Source: Artocarpus heterophyllus (taxonomy: Eukaryota; Streptophyta; Magnoliopsida; Rosales; Moraceae). Taken from it: a DNA stretch of 64,000 nucleotides. Position 1 is the first letter of the stretch, and each line of letters starts with the position of its first letter. Both the position numbers and the translations under genes were made by a program. The notes below the pieces were generated by a model. It searched no databases. It was not told the origin of the DNA and saw nothing but the letters and a program-made list of their open reading frames with translations. The stretch covers positions 30,905,346-30,969,345 of the forward strand of contig CM046350.1 of the NCBI GenBank assembly GCA_025403435.1. Direction: 5' to 3'. Shown piece after piece: positions 16,102 through 27,539 of this stretch.

Positions 16102-16948
16102 GTGGAGATATTTTACAATTACGTGACAATTTTTAAACACCTATTGGGGGATATTTCACAATTATTTATATGGAATAACGTAGATATATGAATAAAATAA
16201 TACTAAGTCTGCCCAAAAGCAGCCATTATATTTACTGTAGCTTGGTACACTTTTCTGTTTTCCTTTTTCTTTTTTGGTTAGAATTAGTGGGAAAGAAAAA
16301 AAAAATTGTCTTAAAGACAACCCAGTTGACACCTTTACTTTATGCAACACCAAACTTCCATCTCAAACCGTGTCTGCACTTTATATCTGTATATTAAAAG
16401 AGTATAAAAGTTACTATGTGTCTTTTGGTAGTCTAAAACATAGAGCTTCGGTGCTTTTTTATTTTATTCAAATTTTATTTTCTTTCACTTCTTTCTCCGT
16501 TTCACGTGCTTACCTTGCTTCTTGCTGTAAGTACAGTTTTGTTGTCTTTTGTTTCGAGTCTTTGTCCTTTTTTTCGCCCTGGTGACATCATGATAAGACA
16601 TCAAAACTATTGCTATTAGTAAGAGCAATTCAATATTTATTGCTTCGTTCAGGAAAAAAAAAATTGTTGATTAAAGCTTTTTTTTTCTTAAATGAACTTA
16701 GTAGAATATATGTTATTTAGTAAAATTATGCCATGCACATTGCATTTCTCTTAAAATTTAATTTATTGTAATATGTATTTTGAAGTAATTTTATATTTTG
16801 ATTTGTTTTAAATAAATAATTACGCAATTGACTTTTTCTAATTCCTTTTTGAAGCTTTTTAGAGGCATGCTACCTCTCTTTGCTTTTGGTGTGATAAGGT
16901 TGCTTAGTGTATTTCTTATTTTTTTTAAAATGTAATTCATATTTAATT
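16102..16948. other. AT-rich intergenic DNA
   Basis: Homopolymer-rich, no recognisable genes or strong repeats. Confidence 0.5.
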
Positions 16949-17754
16949 GGGTTATTAACACTAATGACTTTTAAATTTTAGGGTCTCTTTTATTTTACTT
17001 TTTTAACTTTAAAAATTATCAGTTTATCCTTTAAATTTTTAAAACTTCTTATTTTAGCCTCTCAATTTTGAAATCACTATTTTACCCTTATTTCAAAACT
17101 CCTCATTTTGTCTTTTATTTTCTAATTTTTCATTCAAATAGATAGAATTAAGCTCATGTAGTTCGCACATGGGTCACCTGTAAGGGCAAAAATAAGATTT
17201 TATCACTCTCATATTTTGTTTCACGTTTACACTCCTATTTAACGTTGCTTTTAATGTACTCTTATTTAAGAATGATTTGTATGCACATTTCTTACTGATA
17301 TTGTTTGCCGATATCTCCTCATGTTTAATACGTAACTCCTCTTTTTTAGTATTCAAATTCAAATATCGGTGAATGATATCTGCTTATTAAATAAGTTAGA
17401 CATTAAACATAAGAAAAAAAATGTACAAATAAATCCTTCTTAAATAAGAGTTTAGATAAAAAAAAGTCAAGTAAGAGTATAAAACATAAACCAAGCTTAA
17501 CAGTGATAAAATCATTTTTACTATTATAGGTGATCCATGTGTGAGTAACGTGGGCTTGATTTTATCTTTTTGAACAGAAAATCAAAAATTTATAAGACAA
17601 AATGAGGAGCACTGAAAGTTCAGGGGTAAAATAGTAATTTTTAAAGTTTAGGGGACAAAGTGAGGAGTTTTAAAAGTTTAAGGGGTAAAGTTCTGATTTT
17701 TAAAGTTTAGAGGGCAAAGTTTTAAAATTTAGGGATCAACACTATTAATAACCC
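16949..17754. mobile_element. Fold-back MITE, 806 bp, inverted repeat over nearly its whole length
   Basis: The left end GGGTTATTAACACTA matches the right end read backwards (GGGTTATTAATAGTG). Complementarity continues with mismatches for about 300 bp: the left TTTAAAACTTCTTATTTTAG-type segments, CTCCTCATTTTGTC, AGCTCATGTAGTTCGCACATGG and TTTTATCACT all have inverted partners in 17500-17750. The central part is also largely self-complementary. There is no transposase. No clear target-site duplication was found, so superfamily is unassigned. Confidence 0.85.
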
Positions 17755-18106
17755 TATTTGTTTTAAGTAACATAATATTCATCAAGTTTTAGTCAATTTT
17801 TTAAAAAAAAAAATTGTGGTTTTTTTTTTTTCAACTTTAGGATGAAGGATTCAAGCTTTTTAACTTGTGATAGAATTAGGTGTGGTATTATTTATAAGCA
17901 ATGCCTGCAATAACAAAAAAAAAAAAAAGTGTTTGATTACATCAAAATTCATTAATACTTTTATTTGATTTATAAAAATCTATGAAGAAAATATTTCAAG
18001 CAAGCTTAGATTGTTACATAGATAGTAGAATTTTTCACATGGTAAGAATAGATAAAACTAAGATAGTACTTACTTACCTCAAATCTTCTTCAGTTTAAAG
18101 ATAAAT

Positions 18107-18282
18107 AGGGTGTTTGGAAAGGTGGTAGAAACCAGTGGTGGGAACCACTTTTATTGTAGCATGTAAGAGTTTTATACTGTAGTATCTTTTTTTATGGTTA
18201 CTATAGCATGTGAGAGCTTTACACTGTTCATAACTGAGTTTGTGGTGAGAACTCAGTGGTGGGAACCACTACCAAACACCCT
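18107..18282. mobile_element. Short MITE, 176 bp, with AGGGTGTTTGG termini
   Basis: It starts AGGGTGTTTGG and ends CCAAACACCCT, an 11-bp perfect terminal inverted repeat. The GTGGTGGGAACCACT motif occurs near both ends. The termini resemble those of hAT or PIF-type MITEs, but flanking bases show no matching 8- or 3-bp duplication. Confidence 0.8.
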
Positions 18283-18856
18283 CAAAGTGTTGGAAAAAAG
18301 TTTTGAAGTGAAGAGTTAAAAAAATATTTGTTTTGTTTGCTGATAATATATGATGGTTTTAAGTTGTACTCTAAATGTGTTGCATTGCTTCAACAATGGT
18401 TTTGCATTTATTATTTTCAATCATAGATTATTCTTATAATGTGCCAACCTTGGCATAAAAAAACTTTTATTTTCGATAACAAAATGCAAGTCTATGAGTT
18501 TTACAAAATAAAATAAAATAAATGAGTTTTATTTTGTTATCTTATAATATTTGAATGTTTTATGTAGTAAACAATATAATATCACATCTCAATGTTAAAA
18601 TATGACTTTTTTATTTTAACTACTATCAGTGTATATTTATTTATTTATGTATATTATTCATATTCTACGTCATAAAAGTTTCAATTAAAACTTAATACAT
18701 GCATCATACGTCTTTTAACTAGTGTCTTTAAAAGAGTCATGAAGTTTCACTATTCAACTTTTAGTATCTAAAACGTTTCGTTTTGGCTTTTTTTTTTAAC
18801 ATTTTTTGGTTATTTTCTTTTTTTTTTCTTTTTAACAACCCTCCTCCCTTTTTGTG

Positions 18857-18857
<1 letters not shown>

Positions 18858-18905
<48 letters not shown>
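18858..18905. repeat. (TA)n microsatellite
   Basis: An uninterrupted TA dinucleotide tract of about 48 bp. Confidence 0.97.
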
Positions 18906-18911
<6 letters not shown>

Positions 18912-18939
18912 TTCATCATTTCTAAGAGAAGAAGGGAGA

Positions 18940-19100
18940 TATCAGATTTTTGAAACTTTTTAAAGTAAATATCAGGTTTTAAAAAATATTTATAGTAAAT
19001 ATAAGATTTACAATCCAAAAAACTTATTTGCTATGTAAACAAGAAATATTTACATTGTAAACAATGAGGTAAATATATTATTTCATCATAAATCCATTTA
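18940..19100. mobile_element. Left half of a MITE split by Copia-1
   Basis: The segment containing TTTTTGAAACTTTTTAAAGT and ATATTTATAGTAAATAT is an imperfect reverse complement of 37721-37880, directly across the Copia-1 insertion. Rejoining the two sides gives one ~320-bp inverted-repeat element whose loop was the Copia target. Confidence 0.65.
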
Positions 19101-19668
19101 TGTTAGACATGTATGCTCTAAGGAGTAAAAATGTAATACGTTTTTGGAGACATTTTTATCAATAAAGAATTTATTCATTTATATATACCAAATCTTGTCC
19201 TCTTTACGTTCATATTTGTTGAATGTATGTTAAGCAAACAGTAGTCTGAGACTGTCAGTCTAAACCTTAAGAATTGGGCATATGATGGGATGATTATGCG
19301 GAAGACATAATTCTTAAGGTGATGGTCTAAAACATATGATCCGCAATCGAGAGAATAATGTTGGGCGCTTTATTCATGTAAAGATTGTTATGTTGTCTAT
19401 ATCCCTTTTGGGAGATGGTTTGTCTTGACCATCGGAGTTGGACTCCTTGAATAGAGACATTGGCATGTTGTCATAGGTGACGATGTGTTAGATCGGGACA
19501 TAAAGTGAATTGATTTGGATTAATAATTCTATCTTGGAAAATCGATTCACTTTACACAATCATTTATATTGTATCTTAATCCTGAGATGAATAGTGGGCC
19601 CGTTGTCTCGACTTGTGCCTTTTGATGTGCCAATAGATGACTTCCACATCTCAATAGTGGTATGCATG

Positions 19669-20468
19669 TGATGAGAACATTGTTAGCACAAGCAAGAGCA
19701 CGTGGGAGACTTATTCAGATCCAATTCAAGTTCCAATTGGTCCGGTTACGAGAGCTCGTGCGAAGAAGTTTAAAGAAACGCTTATTGGGCTGATTCAAGC
19801 AACTTGGGCTCAAGCCATTGCATGGAGGCCCATTGAGGGAATTGCATGCGAAAATCAGACTAATAAATGCGTGATTCAAGCTATAGAAGGGATTGAGTAA
19901 TTTCCATTTCAGTTACTTTCCCATTTTGAGGCGACACATGGCGAGAAGAATCAGTTTTGACCTTTTAATGTCTAGTTTCCTTTTTTTCGGTTTCTGGTAT
20001 TTCTATTATTGTAAGGCTTTTAAGCCATTAAGGGAACTTTCCTTATTTAGTCTATATTTGACTTTTGTTAATTGAGTTTCCCGAAATTTCCATGGGAATT
20101 AGGGGCTGAAAATTCGCATAGGAACCCCTATATAATTGTAACGAATTTCAATCAATGGAGACAAGTAATAACACATAATTTTGAGGTTTAATTCTCTTTA
20201 GTTCCTAAACGAACTATTCAAACTTATCGGAAATTTCCGTGGCGTTCATCGACTTATCAATCAGTCCATCCATAGCTGATTGTGGCGTCCTCACATACCA
20301 AGACTTATCAATCGGTCTCTCCATAGCTGATTGTGGCGTCCTCACATACCAAGGTTCGTGCTTCTTGTTGGGCATCGGGTCGCGGTTCCATCCAAAACCG
20401 GTTAGAAAGTTGATCTTGGAAACCAACTTCGGTTAGGGTCGCGTCAGTTCTTGACGTGGTTCGTATCA
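19669..20468 (+). mobile_element. Solo LTR (800 bp) of a third LTR family inside the Copia-1 5' LTR
   Basis: Starts TGATGAGAAC and ends GTTCGTATCA, flanked on both sides by GCATG (19664-19668 and 20469-20473), a perfect 5-bp target duplication. The intact LTRs elsewhere in the window lack it. The same LTR occurs at 51581 and, inverted, to 53210. An open frame read straight through its left edge encodes PIGPVTRARAKKFKETLIGL, like the C-terminal tail of Ty3/gypsy polyproteins, so the coding region of the parent element probably ended inside the LTR. It presumably arose by recombination between two LTRs. Confidence 0.93.
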
Positions 20469-21333
20469 GCATGCCGGTACATTGGAGGCATGACTCTTGA
20501 TAGCGTAGACTTGTATTCATAGATATGGAATCCATAGCTCCTCTTTAGGAGTGATGATATCCTTTTATATGCATTGTCCTGTAATTGAAAAACTAGAGAG
20601 CTCAACCATTTGGATACATAGGTGTAACCGAATGGTATACTATCTTTGGATGGTAAGTTTTCTAATGGTGAGACAATGGAACGTAAGATAAAAATAATCG
20701 AGAAGGTAAGACAAAACTTGTCCTCAAGCCGATTATGGATTATCATATGGGGATATGATACACTTTGATATGTCATGGACACTTAGCTACACGAGCTTCG
20801 TAATTCTATAAAGTTTGAGAGTGCAGCTCCAAGCTTTTAGTGGAGTAGCGTTGGAGTTGATAATTGTGAAATGTATATCTGGGATATTGGGTTTCATAAT
20901 TATCATGAGCTTGAACTTTATAGGTCCATTTTGGTCCCCTTTGCTAGCTCACTAACGACACAGCGTGCTTTTCCAATAATTGGTGACTTATGTCGGATTT
21001 ATCAGATTGGTTTAAAATTTGGAAGAATAAAATAATTCATGTCTGTTTATCGGTTGAATTAATTTTGTAAGAAATTAGTTCAAGATAAACTTGTTGAATT
21101 ATTATGATCAGATAATTCTTGTTTGTTTATCGGTTGATTTAATTTTGAATAACTTAAATCAAGATAAACTTGTAGAATTATTGTGAATTGATTTATTTTC
21201 TTAGAAATTATCTTGATAAAGTTTGTTTTGATCAGATAACTTCTCTATTGGGTTATTTGAATCAAAACTGAGACTTTATCCTTTAGAATATCGGGTGGAA
21301 AATAAAAGATTCGCGGAGATTTTTTCTCGAGAG

Positions 21334-21390
21334 TTCGGCCTACCGAATGACGTGTTTGGCCTGCCGATGGGGGCTGTTCGGCCTGTCGAT
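21334..21390. repeat. Helically spaced palindrome cluster, Copia-1 5' LTR
   Basis: Three copies: TTCGGCCTACCGAA (21334), TTTGGCCTGCCGAT (21355), TTCGGCCTGTCGAT (21377), with spacing of 21 and 22 bp, upstream of the LTR TATA box. Confidence 0.9.
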
Positions 21391-21915
21391 TAGCGAAAGA
21401 TAAGATTACGCATTTTCACGCGGATCTTATCAGATATTGATCCGAACTTGATTCTGTTTCGAGTTTTTGAGACCTAATCTGATAAGGACTGACCCCAGGA
21501 CAAATGGCTATAAAAAAAAGGGAGTGAGTCTCATGATTTACTTAGATCAATTGAGAGATTAAGAGTGATACTCTTCTAGTGAGCATCTGAAAAACTCCCT
21601 AAGAGCATTTGTTCACAAATCACGAACACTAGCTTTGGGTTCTCTCTATTGGTTGGAAGGAGAGTCACCGGTGGAAGAGCTGTACGTGTGAGCCCACACT
21701 CACTCCGGTTGTGGATAGAGAATAGCAAAGAAGACCAGTTGGTTGAGGCTCTTCTGGAACGTTATTTCTCTACACAGGTTACGGAGGTTCTTCGACACAC
21801 AGAGGTTAGTAAGATCTGTCTAATTTATACATATAACATGTCAAACTTGTGTTTTAGAAATTACTCTGAAGAAAAAAATTTAAAAAATTCTGCTGCGCAC
21901 CGCGTTTCCAACAAT

Positions 21916-21927
21916 TGGTATCAGAGC
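21916..21927 (+). promoter_or_regulatory. Copia-1 primer-binding site (initiator tRNA-Met)
   Basis: TGGTATCAGAGC, complementary to the 3' end of plant initiator tRNA-Met, two bases after the LTR end. It primes minus-strand cDNA synthesis. Confidence 0.95.
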
Positions 21928-22404
21928 CATGGTTTTACATAAATTAACAAGTTTGTGATCATGTTATATGCATAAATTTTGTGATCTTTATCTCTCTTAT
22001 GCTTGAATTGAATTTTATAGAGAGATGGCACTTTAGGTTTCTATGAATTATGTATGTTGTCATGGATTATGTGGTAAATGTTTATTAATTAATTATGGTT
22101 GATTATATCGTTATTTAATTATTTATTAATTAATTTATACCGGTTATGGTTCCTTAGGGTTAGAATATGTATCTAGGTTTTTCATGTAATTAGATGGCGG
22201 ACTATCATCTCCGTCTAGGAATTGTTATTTAATTTTAAATTTATAAGAATTTTGTAATTAAATAATTATTCAGAGAAGACGGATTTAGAAGAATGATGAT
22301 GGCGCCCTCAGTTATTTCCTGAGTCTCTAATTTTATGTTTTTGAATTGTTGAAGACAAAATTGATGAATTGCATTAAAATTTTATTTTCTAGAATGATAG
22401 ATTA

Positions 22405-22622
22405 CTGCTCGGTCGGCATGCCGGACGTCACAGTTCAGCAGGCTGATGGTCACAGATCGGCAGGTCGGACGTGTGGTCCAACAAGCCGACAGTGGGCCAG
22501 AAATTTGGGTGCTCTGTCGGCAGGCCGAACCTTCATGGGTCGGCAGGCCGATCAGTAGGGTCGGCAGGACGATGAAGCATGACCGGTAGGCCAATCACCC
22601 AGATCGGCCTGCCGACCGAGAG
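22405..22622. repeat. Palindrome cluster in the Copia-1 leader
   Basis: Eight to nine copies of the TCGGCAGGCCGA-type motif at ~22-bp steps, for example GTCGGCAGGCCGAA near 22516 and GTCGGCAGGCCGAT near 22539. Mostly in the opposite orientation to the LTR copies, between PBS and gag, in an otherwise AT-rich leader (21928-23582). Confidence 0.88.
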
Positions 22623-23582
22623 CTACCAAGTGTTCATAAAAGGTGCAATTTTTTCGCTGCAGTTTTAATTTTATTTTTGGGACGATTCTGAGAAACATTA
22701 AATTTGGATATGACCGGAAATATAATGTATTTAATTTATACGGGGTTAAAGACTTGAAGATGGGTATTACATGAAGAAGGATACGGCTTGAGGATTCAAG
22801 GATGAAGAATCGATAAATGTCTCGATTATTCTCTTGTAATCTTAGTTTTCTATTCTCTAGGGTGGAACCATAATATTACGGTTATTATTATTTTGCTTGT
22901 AGCTTTGCTTGATTGCTTTGGTTGTCTGCATCATAATATGATTTACCATGTATATTGATAACATGTCTATAGAATAGGGAGTGCCGCTCATATTAAAATT
23001 GTTCATGCATAATTTTAAAATAAAACCTTGATTTCAAAAGATTGAGTGGGAGAAGGTTTTTGAAGAGAGGACCTAAGGCCTCCATCGTTGGTCCATAGGA
23101 AGAACATGGTGGTCCCAACCCCTAGGAAGGGATTTCTATCATGTACCAGATTGGATCTCTAAAAGGATAAGGTATTTTAGTATGATTTATGGTTGCACAC
23201 CCCTAGGTGGTGATTATAAATCATGGATAAAATATTGAAACGATGGTTATACACTCACGTTAATTTTATTATTAACCTCCCCTAGGAGCTCTGTTAATAA
23301 AATTAATGGCCAAAGAAACGATTATTAATATATGCTGGATCATACGTGTCCTGGATGACATATATTAATCAGGAGGGGATTCGTGTTCCTGATTGAATTT
23401 GGCATGACTCCCCTAGGAGCTTGTAGAATTCTGAGTTGGGAATTATCATTATAAGGTTGTGATATTTTCAAGGTTTTGACACATAGACACATTTGTATGA
23501 TTTTACATGATTGTATTATCTTACTAAATTATTATATATGCTTGCTTATGTTTGGTATATGATTCTTTATTGAAGATTAAAA

Positions 23583-26500
23583 ATGTCTAAAAATGCTTTA
23601 TCATTGATACTTGACAAAAACTAATTAACCGGTGAGAATTATAACGATTGGAAATGGAACCTGGACATCATCCTATCCTTTGAGAAACTAAAATATGTAC
23701 TGACAACTCCTTGTCCTCCCGAGCCTATGGGAGACTCAAGTAATGAGCAATTCCAAGCGTACGATCGCTGGAAAGATGCTAATGATCAAGCCCGTTGCTA
23801 TGTTATGGCTAGCATGAACAACGTGCTGCAGGCTCAACATCAGGATTATGAGACTGCGAAGCAGATCTTGGATTATCTTGAGGATATGTTCGGAGGCCAG
23901 GCCATAACGAGGCGGCAATGGGCGCTTCAGAAACTCTTAAACTGTAGACAGAGACCGGGGACATTTGTAAAGGAGCACATGATGTTGGTCATGGTTTACC
24001 TCGCTGAGGCTCAAACCAATGGAGCCGACATCGATGCTGAAACTCAGATGACAATGGTCTTTGAGACTCTGTCTAAGGAATTTATTCCATTTAAAGCTAC
24101 TTTTAATTTAAGTAATAAACGGGATATGACCTTGACAGAACTGATGAAACAGTTACAGGAGTTCGAACTGCTGCTCAGGGAGTCTCCTGGTGGTGGTGAG
24201 GCCAACATGGTAGCTGCTTCTGGTTCCAATCCTAACTCAGGGAATGGAAAGAAGCAACGGGCCAAGAACGTGAAGTCTTCTATTCCTGCTACTACCAAGA
24301 GCAAGAAGAAGAAGAAGAAGAACCCAAAGAAGCTTAAGTGCTTCTTCTGTGGTAAGGTCGGGCATATAAAGAAGCATTGCAAGGACTTCCTTTCCAAGGG
24401 AGGTAGGTGTGATCTTCTATATTTAGAAACTTGTTTGGTTGAGGAATCCAGTGACATCTAGGTCATATATTCCGGTGCAACTAATCATGTTTGTGTTTCT
24501 CTGCAGAGATTCAAAGAAACGAGAAGTCTGCTACTTGAAGACTTAACGTTTCGGATGGGCGATGGATCCTTAGTCTCAGCGGAAGCAGTGAGAGATGTCT
24601 ATCTTTACTTTGATAATTATAGGAATTTAATTTTGCGAGATTGTTTGTATGTTCCTAAATTTAAAAGGAATTTAATTTTTGTATCTTCTTTATTTAAAGA
24701 CTCCTACATGGTATCTTTTAATGAAAAAGTGGTGATTCGTAAAAAAAAATCTTTTATCTATTCTGGATGGATGCAAAATAATCTATATTTTATCAAACCT
24801 AAGATGGACTTATAGCTTAATGCTGAGATGAATGATAATGACTCAAAAAGACTTAAAACTTCTCACTCTAATAAGACTTATTTTTGGCATTTGCGCCTTG
24901 GCCATATTAACCTGAACAGGATTCAAAGGTTGGTAAGGGATGGACCTTTAAGTCACTTAAAGGTAGAATCTATACCTCAATGTGAATCTTGTTTGGAGGG
25001 TAAAATGACAAAAAGACCATACGGGTCTAAGAACAATAGGGCCAAAGGGGTTCTAGAACTTGTGCATAGTGATGTTTGCGGACCGATGAACATCCGGGCA
25101 CGAGGAGGGTATGAGTACTTCGTCACTTTTATTGACGATTACCCAAGATATGGGTATGTGTACCTGATGCACCATAAAAGCGAAACTTATGATAAGTTCA
25201 GGGAGTTTCAGGCTGAAGTGGTAAAGCAATTGGGTAGACCCATAAAGGCACTTTGATCTGATTGAGGTGGAGAATACCTTTCTGATGAGTTCTTGAGACA
25301 CTTGTTAGAGAATGGGATTTTATCCCATTTGACTACGTCGGGCACTCTGCAGCAGAATGGCATAGTAGAGAGAAGGAATAGGACTTTGTTGGACATGATT
25401 CGGTCTATGATGAGTTATTCATCATTGCCTTTATCCTTTTGGGGATATGCCCTACAAACCGCATGTTATCTTTTGAACAATGTGCCTTCAAAATCGGTCC
25501 CTAAAACTCCTCACGAGTTGTGGACAAGACGGAAGACATCCTTAAACCATATTCACATATGGGGATGTCTAGCTCATGTCCTGTTTAAGGATCCGAATAA
25601 GTTGGAAGCACGTTCGGAAGTTTGCGTGTTTGTAGGATATCCAAAAGGGACTAAAGGGGGTTATTTTTATAACCCAAGGGAAAATAAAGTTGTGGTTTCA
25701 ACTAATGCAACTTTCCTTGAGGAGAGTTACATGGATGACTTTAAACCTCGAAGCAAAGTGGTTCTTGAGGAGTTAAGGGGTGATCCGTTCACTTCGGAGG
25801 TTCCAAACAAAACCATTCCGATCGGTGTAGAAAAACCAAACAAACCTGAACAACAATCTCAGGGGCTTCGGCGTAGTGGGAGGATCGAGCGTCAACCTGA
25901 GAGGTATATGTTCAATGGGGAGGTCTTCTTGGCTGAACCGGATGAATATGATAGGGATCCTTATACTTACGTAGAAGCTATGGAGGATGTTGATTCAAGA
26001 CTCTGGACAGAGGCCATGAACATAGAGATGAAGTCTATGGAGACTAATCGGGTCTGGGAGCTTGTGGATCTTCCCAAAGGGGTAAAACCCATAAGGTGTA
26101 AGTGGATTTACAATAGGAAAAGAGGAGTGGATGGAAAAGTTGAAACCTTTAAGGCTAGACTGGTAGCTAAGGGTTATACGCAAAGGGAAGGAATCGATTA
26201 TGAGGAAACCTTTTCGCCTATAGCCATGCTTAAGTCCATCCGGATTCTCTTGTCCATAGCTGCCGCTCTGGACTATGAGATTTGGCAGATGGATGTCAAG
26301 ACGGCTTTTTTGAATGGCTATCTTGATGAGTCCATTTATATGGAACAACCAGACGGGTTCAAGGTCGCGGGTCAAGAGGGTAAGGTTTGTAAGCTGCTAA
26401 AGTCAATTTATGGACTTAAGTAGGCTTCCCGTTCTTGGAACATAAGATTTGATCAAGTGATCAAGACTTATGGGTTCTCACAAAATGTGGATGAACCATG

Positions 26501-27525
26501 TGTTTACAAACACATTAAGGATGGGAAGGTGGTTTTTCTACTGCTCTATGTGGATGACATTTTGCTAATTGGCAATGATGTTGGGGCATTGTCATCGGTC
26601 AAATTATGGTTGACCAAGCTGTTTGACATGAAGACTTGGGTGAGGCTAATTTTGTTCTCGGTATCCAGATCTTTCGGGATAGAAAGAACAAAATAATAGC
26701 TTTGTCACAAGCCGGCTACATAGATAAAATTCTTAGGAGGTTTGCAATGCAGGATTCCAAGAAAGGTGGGCAACCATCTAGGTCTGGAATTACTCTTTCT
26801 AAGAAAGACTCTCCAAAGTCTTATGAAGAAAGAGAATACATGAAGAAGGTGCCTTATGCTTCGGCAGTGGGTAGTCTCATGTATGCCATGCTTTACACAC
26901 GACCGGATATTAGCTATGCAGCCGGGATTGTAAGTCGATTTCAGGCGGATCCAAGATCGAACCATTGGGTTGCAGTAAAGCATATTTTCAAGTACCTGAG
27001 AAGGACTCGAGGGTATATGCTTGTGTATTTGGGTGAGCATTTAACTCCTCTAGGATACACTAATTTAGATTTTCAATCCTGTCTGGATTCTAGGAAATCG
27101 ACTTTGGGGTTTGTGTTTACTTTGGGCGGCAGTGCCATCAGTTGGAGAAGTGCGAAACAAGATTGCACTTTGGATTCAACGATGGAGGCTGAGTATGTGG
27201 CGGCTAGTGATGCTTTGAAAGAAGCAGTGTGGCCTCGCAAGTTTCTTGGGGATCTTGAGGTATGGATAAAGTGGTATCACTGTACTGTGATAATAGTGCG
27301 GCTATAGCTAATGCTAAGGAACCAAGATTTCACAAGAAGAGTAAGCATCTTGATCAAAAATATCATGTGATAAAGGACTTCATTGAGAGCGGGCATGTCA
27401 CGGTGTGCAAGATCGCATCAGAGGACAATTTAGTTGATCCATTTACGAAGACACTTACAGGGAGAGTCTTCGAGAGGCATGTGGAAGCTATGGGGATGCG
27501 AAATTTGCTGTATTTACTCACTTAG
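23583..27525 (+). pseudogene. Copia-1 gag-pol polyprotein, broken by stops and frameshifts
   Basis: The reading starts at an ATG (MSKNALS) with a stop already at 23622-23624. Gag ends in a CCHC zinc knuckle CFFCGKVGHIKKHC (~24340). The protease region is around SGATNHVC (~24475; the usual DSG is altered to YSG). GAG-pre-integrase: WHLRLGHINLNRIQRL and CESCLEGKM (~24890-25010). Integrase core: HSDVCGPMNI, FIDDYPRYGYVYL. Reverse transcriptase: [43 protein letters not shown]. RNase H: TMEAEYVAASDA, LYCDNSAAIANAKEP. Further stops lie at 24459, 24813, 25254, 25260 and 26421; frame changes at about 26636 and 27260. It cannot give a functional polyprotein. The domain order INT-RT-RH defines Ty1/copia. 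Confidence 0.93.
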
Positions 27526-27528
27526 TGC

Positions 27529-27539
27529 AAGTGGGAGAT
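27529..27539 (+). promoter_or_regulatory. Copia-1 polypurine tract
   Basis: AAGTGGGAGAT directly before the 3' LTR; primer for plus-strand synthesis. Confidence 0.8.

Larger units (their letters stand above)
19101..21913 (+). repeat. Copia-1 5' LTR
   Basis: Begins TGTTAG and ends CCAACA just before the primer-binding site. Apart from the 800-bp solo LTR plus 5-bp duplication it is about 2008 bp. A TATA box (TATAAAA) lies at 21509-21515, with the leader following. Three copies of the CGGCCTGCCG-type palindrome precede it at 21334, 21355 and 21377. Confidence 0.92.

Noticed and set aside
18107..18282. Assignment of the AGGGTGTTTGG MITE to hAT
   Set aside because: Ends fit, but flanking bases show no 8-bp duplication, so the superfamily is left open.
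22405..22622. CRISPR-like appearance of short repeats with regular spacing
   Set aside because: Repeats are 12-15 bp, degenerate, with 7-8 bp gaps, in a plant retroelement leader; no cas genes. Treated as a palindrome cluster.
24044..24457. 137-aa minus-strand frame (also 56055-56468)
   Set aside because: Exact antisense shadow of Copia gag; its Phe-rich run is the complement of the AAG lysine codons.
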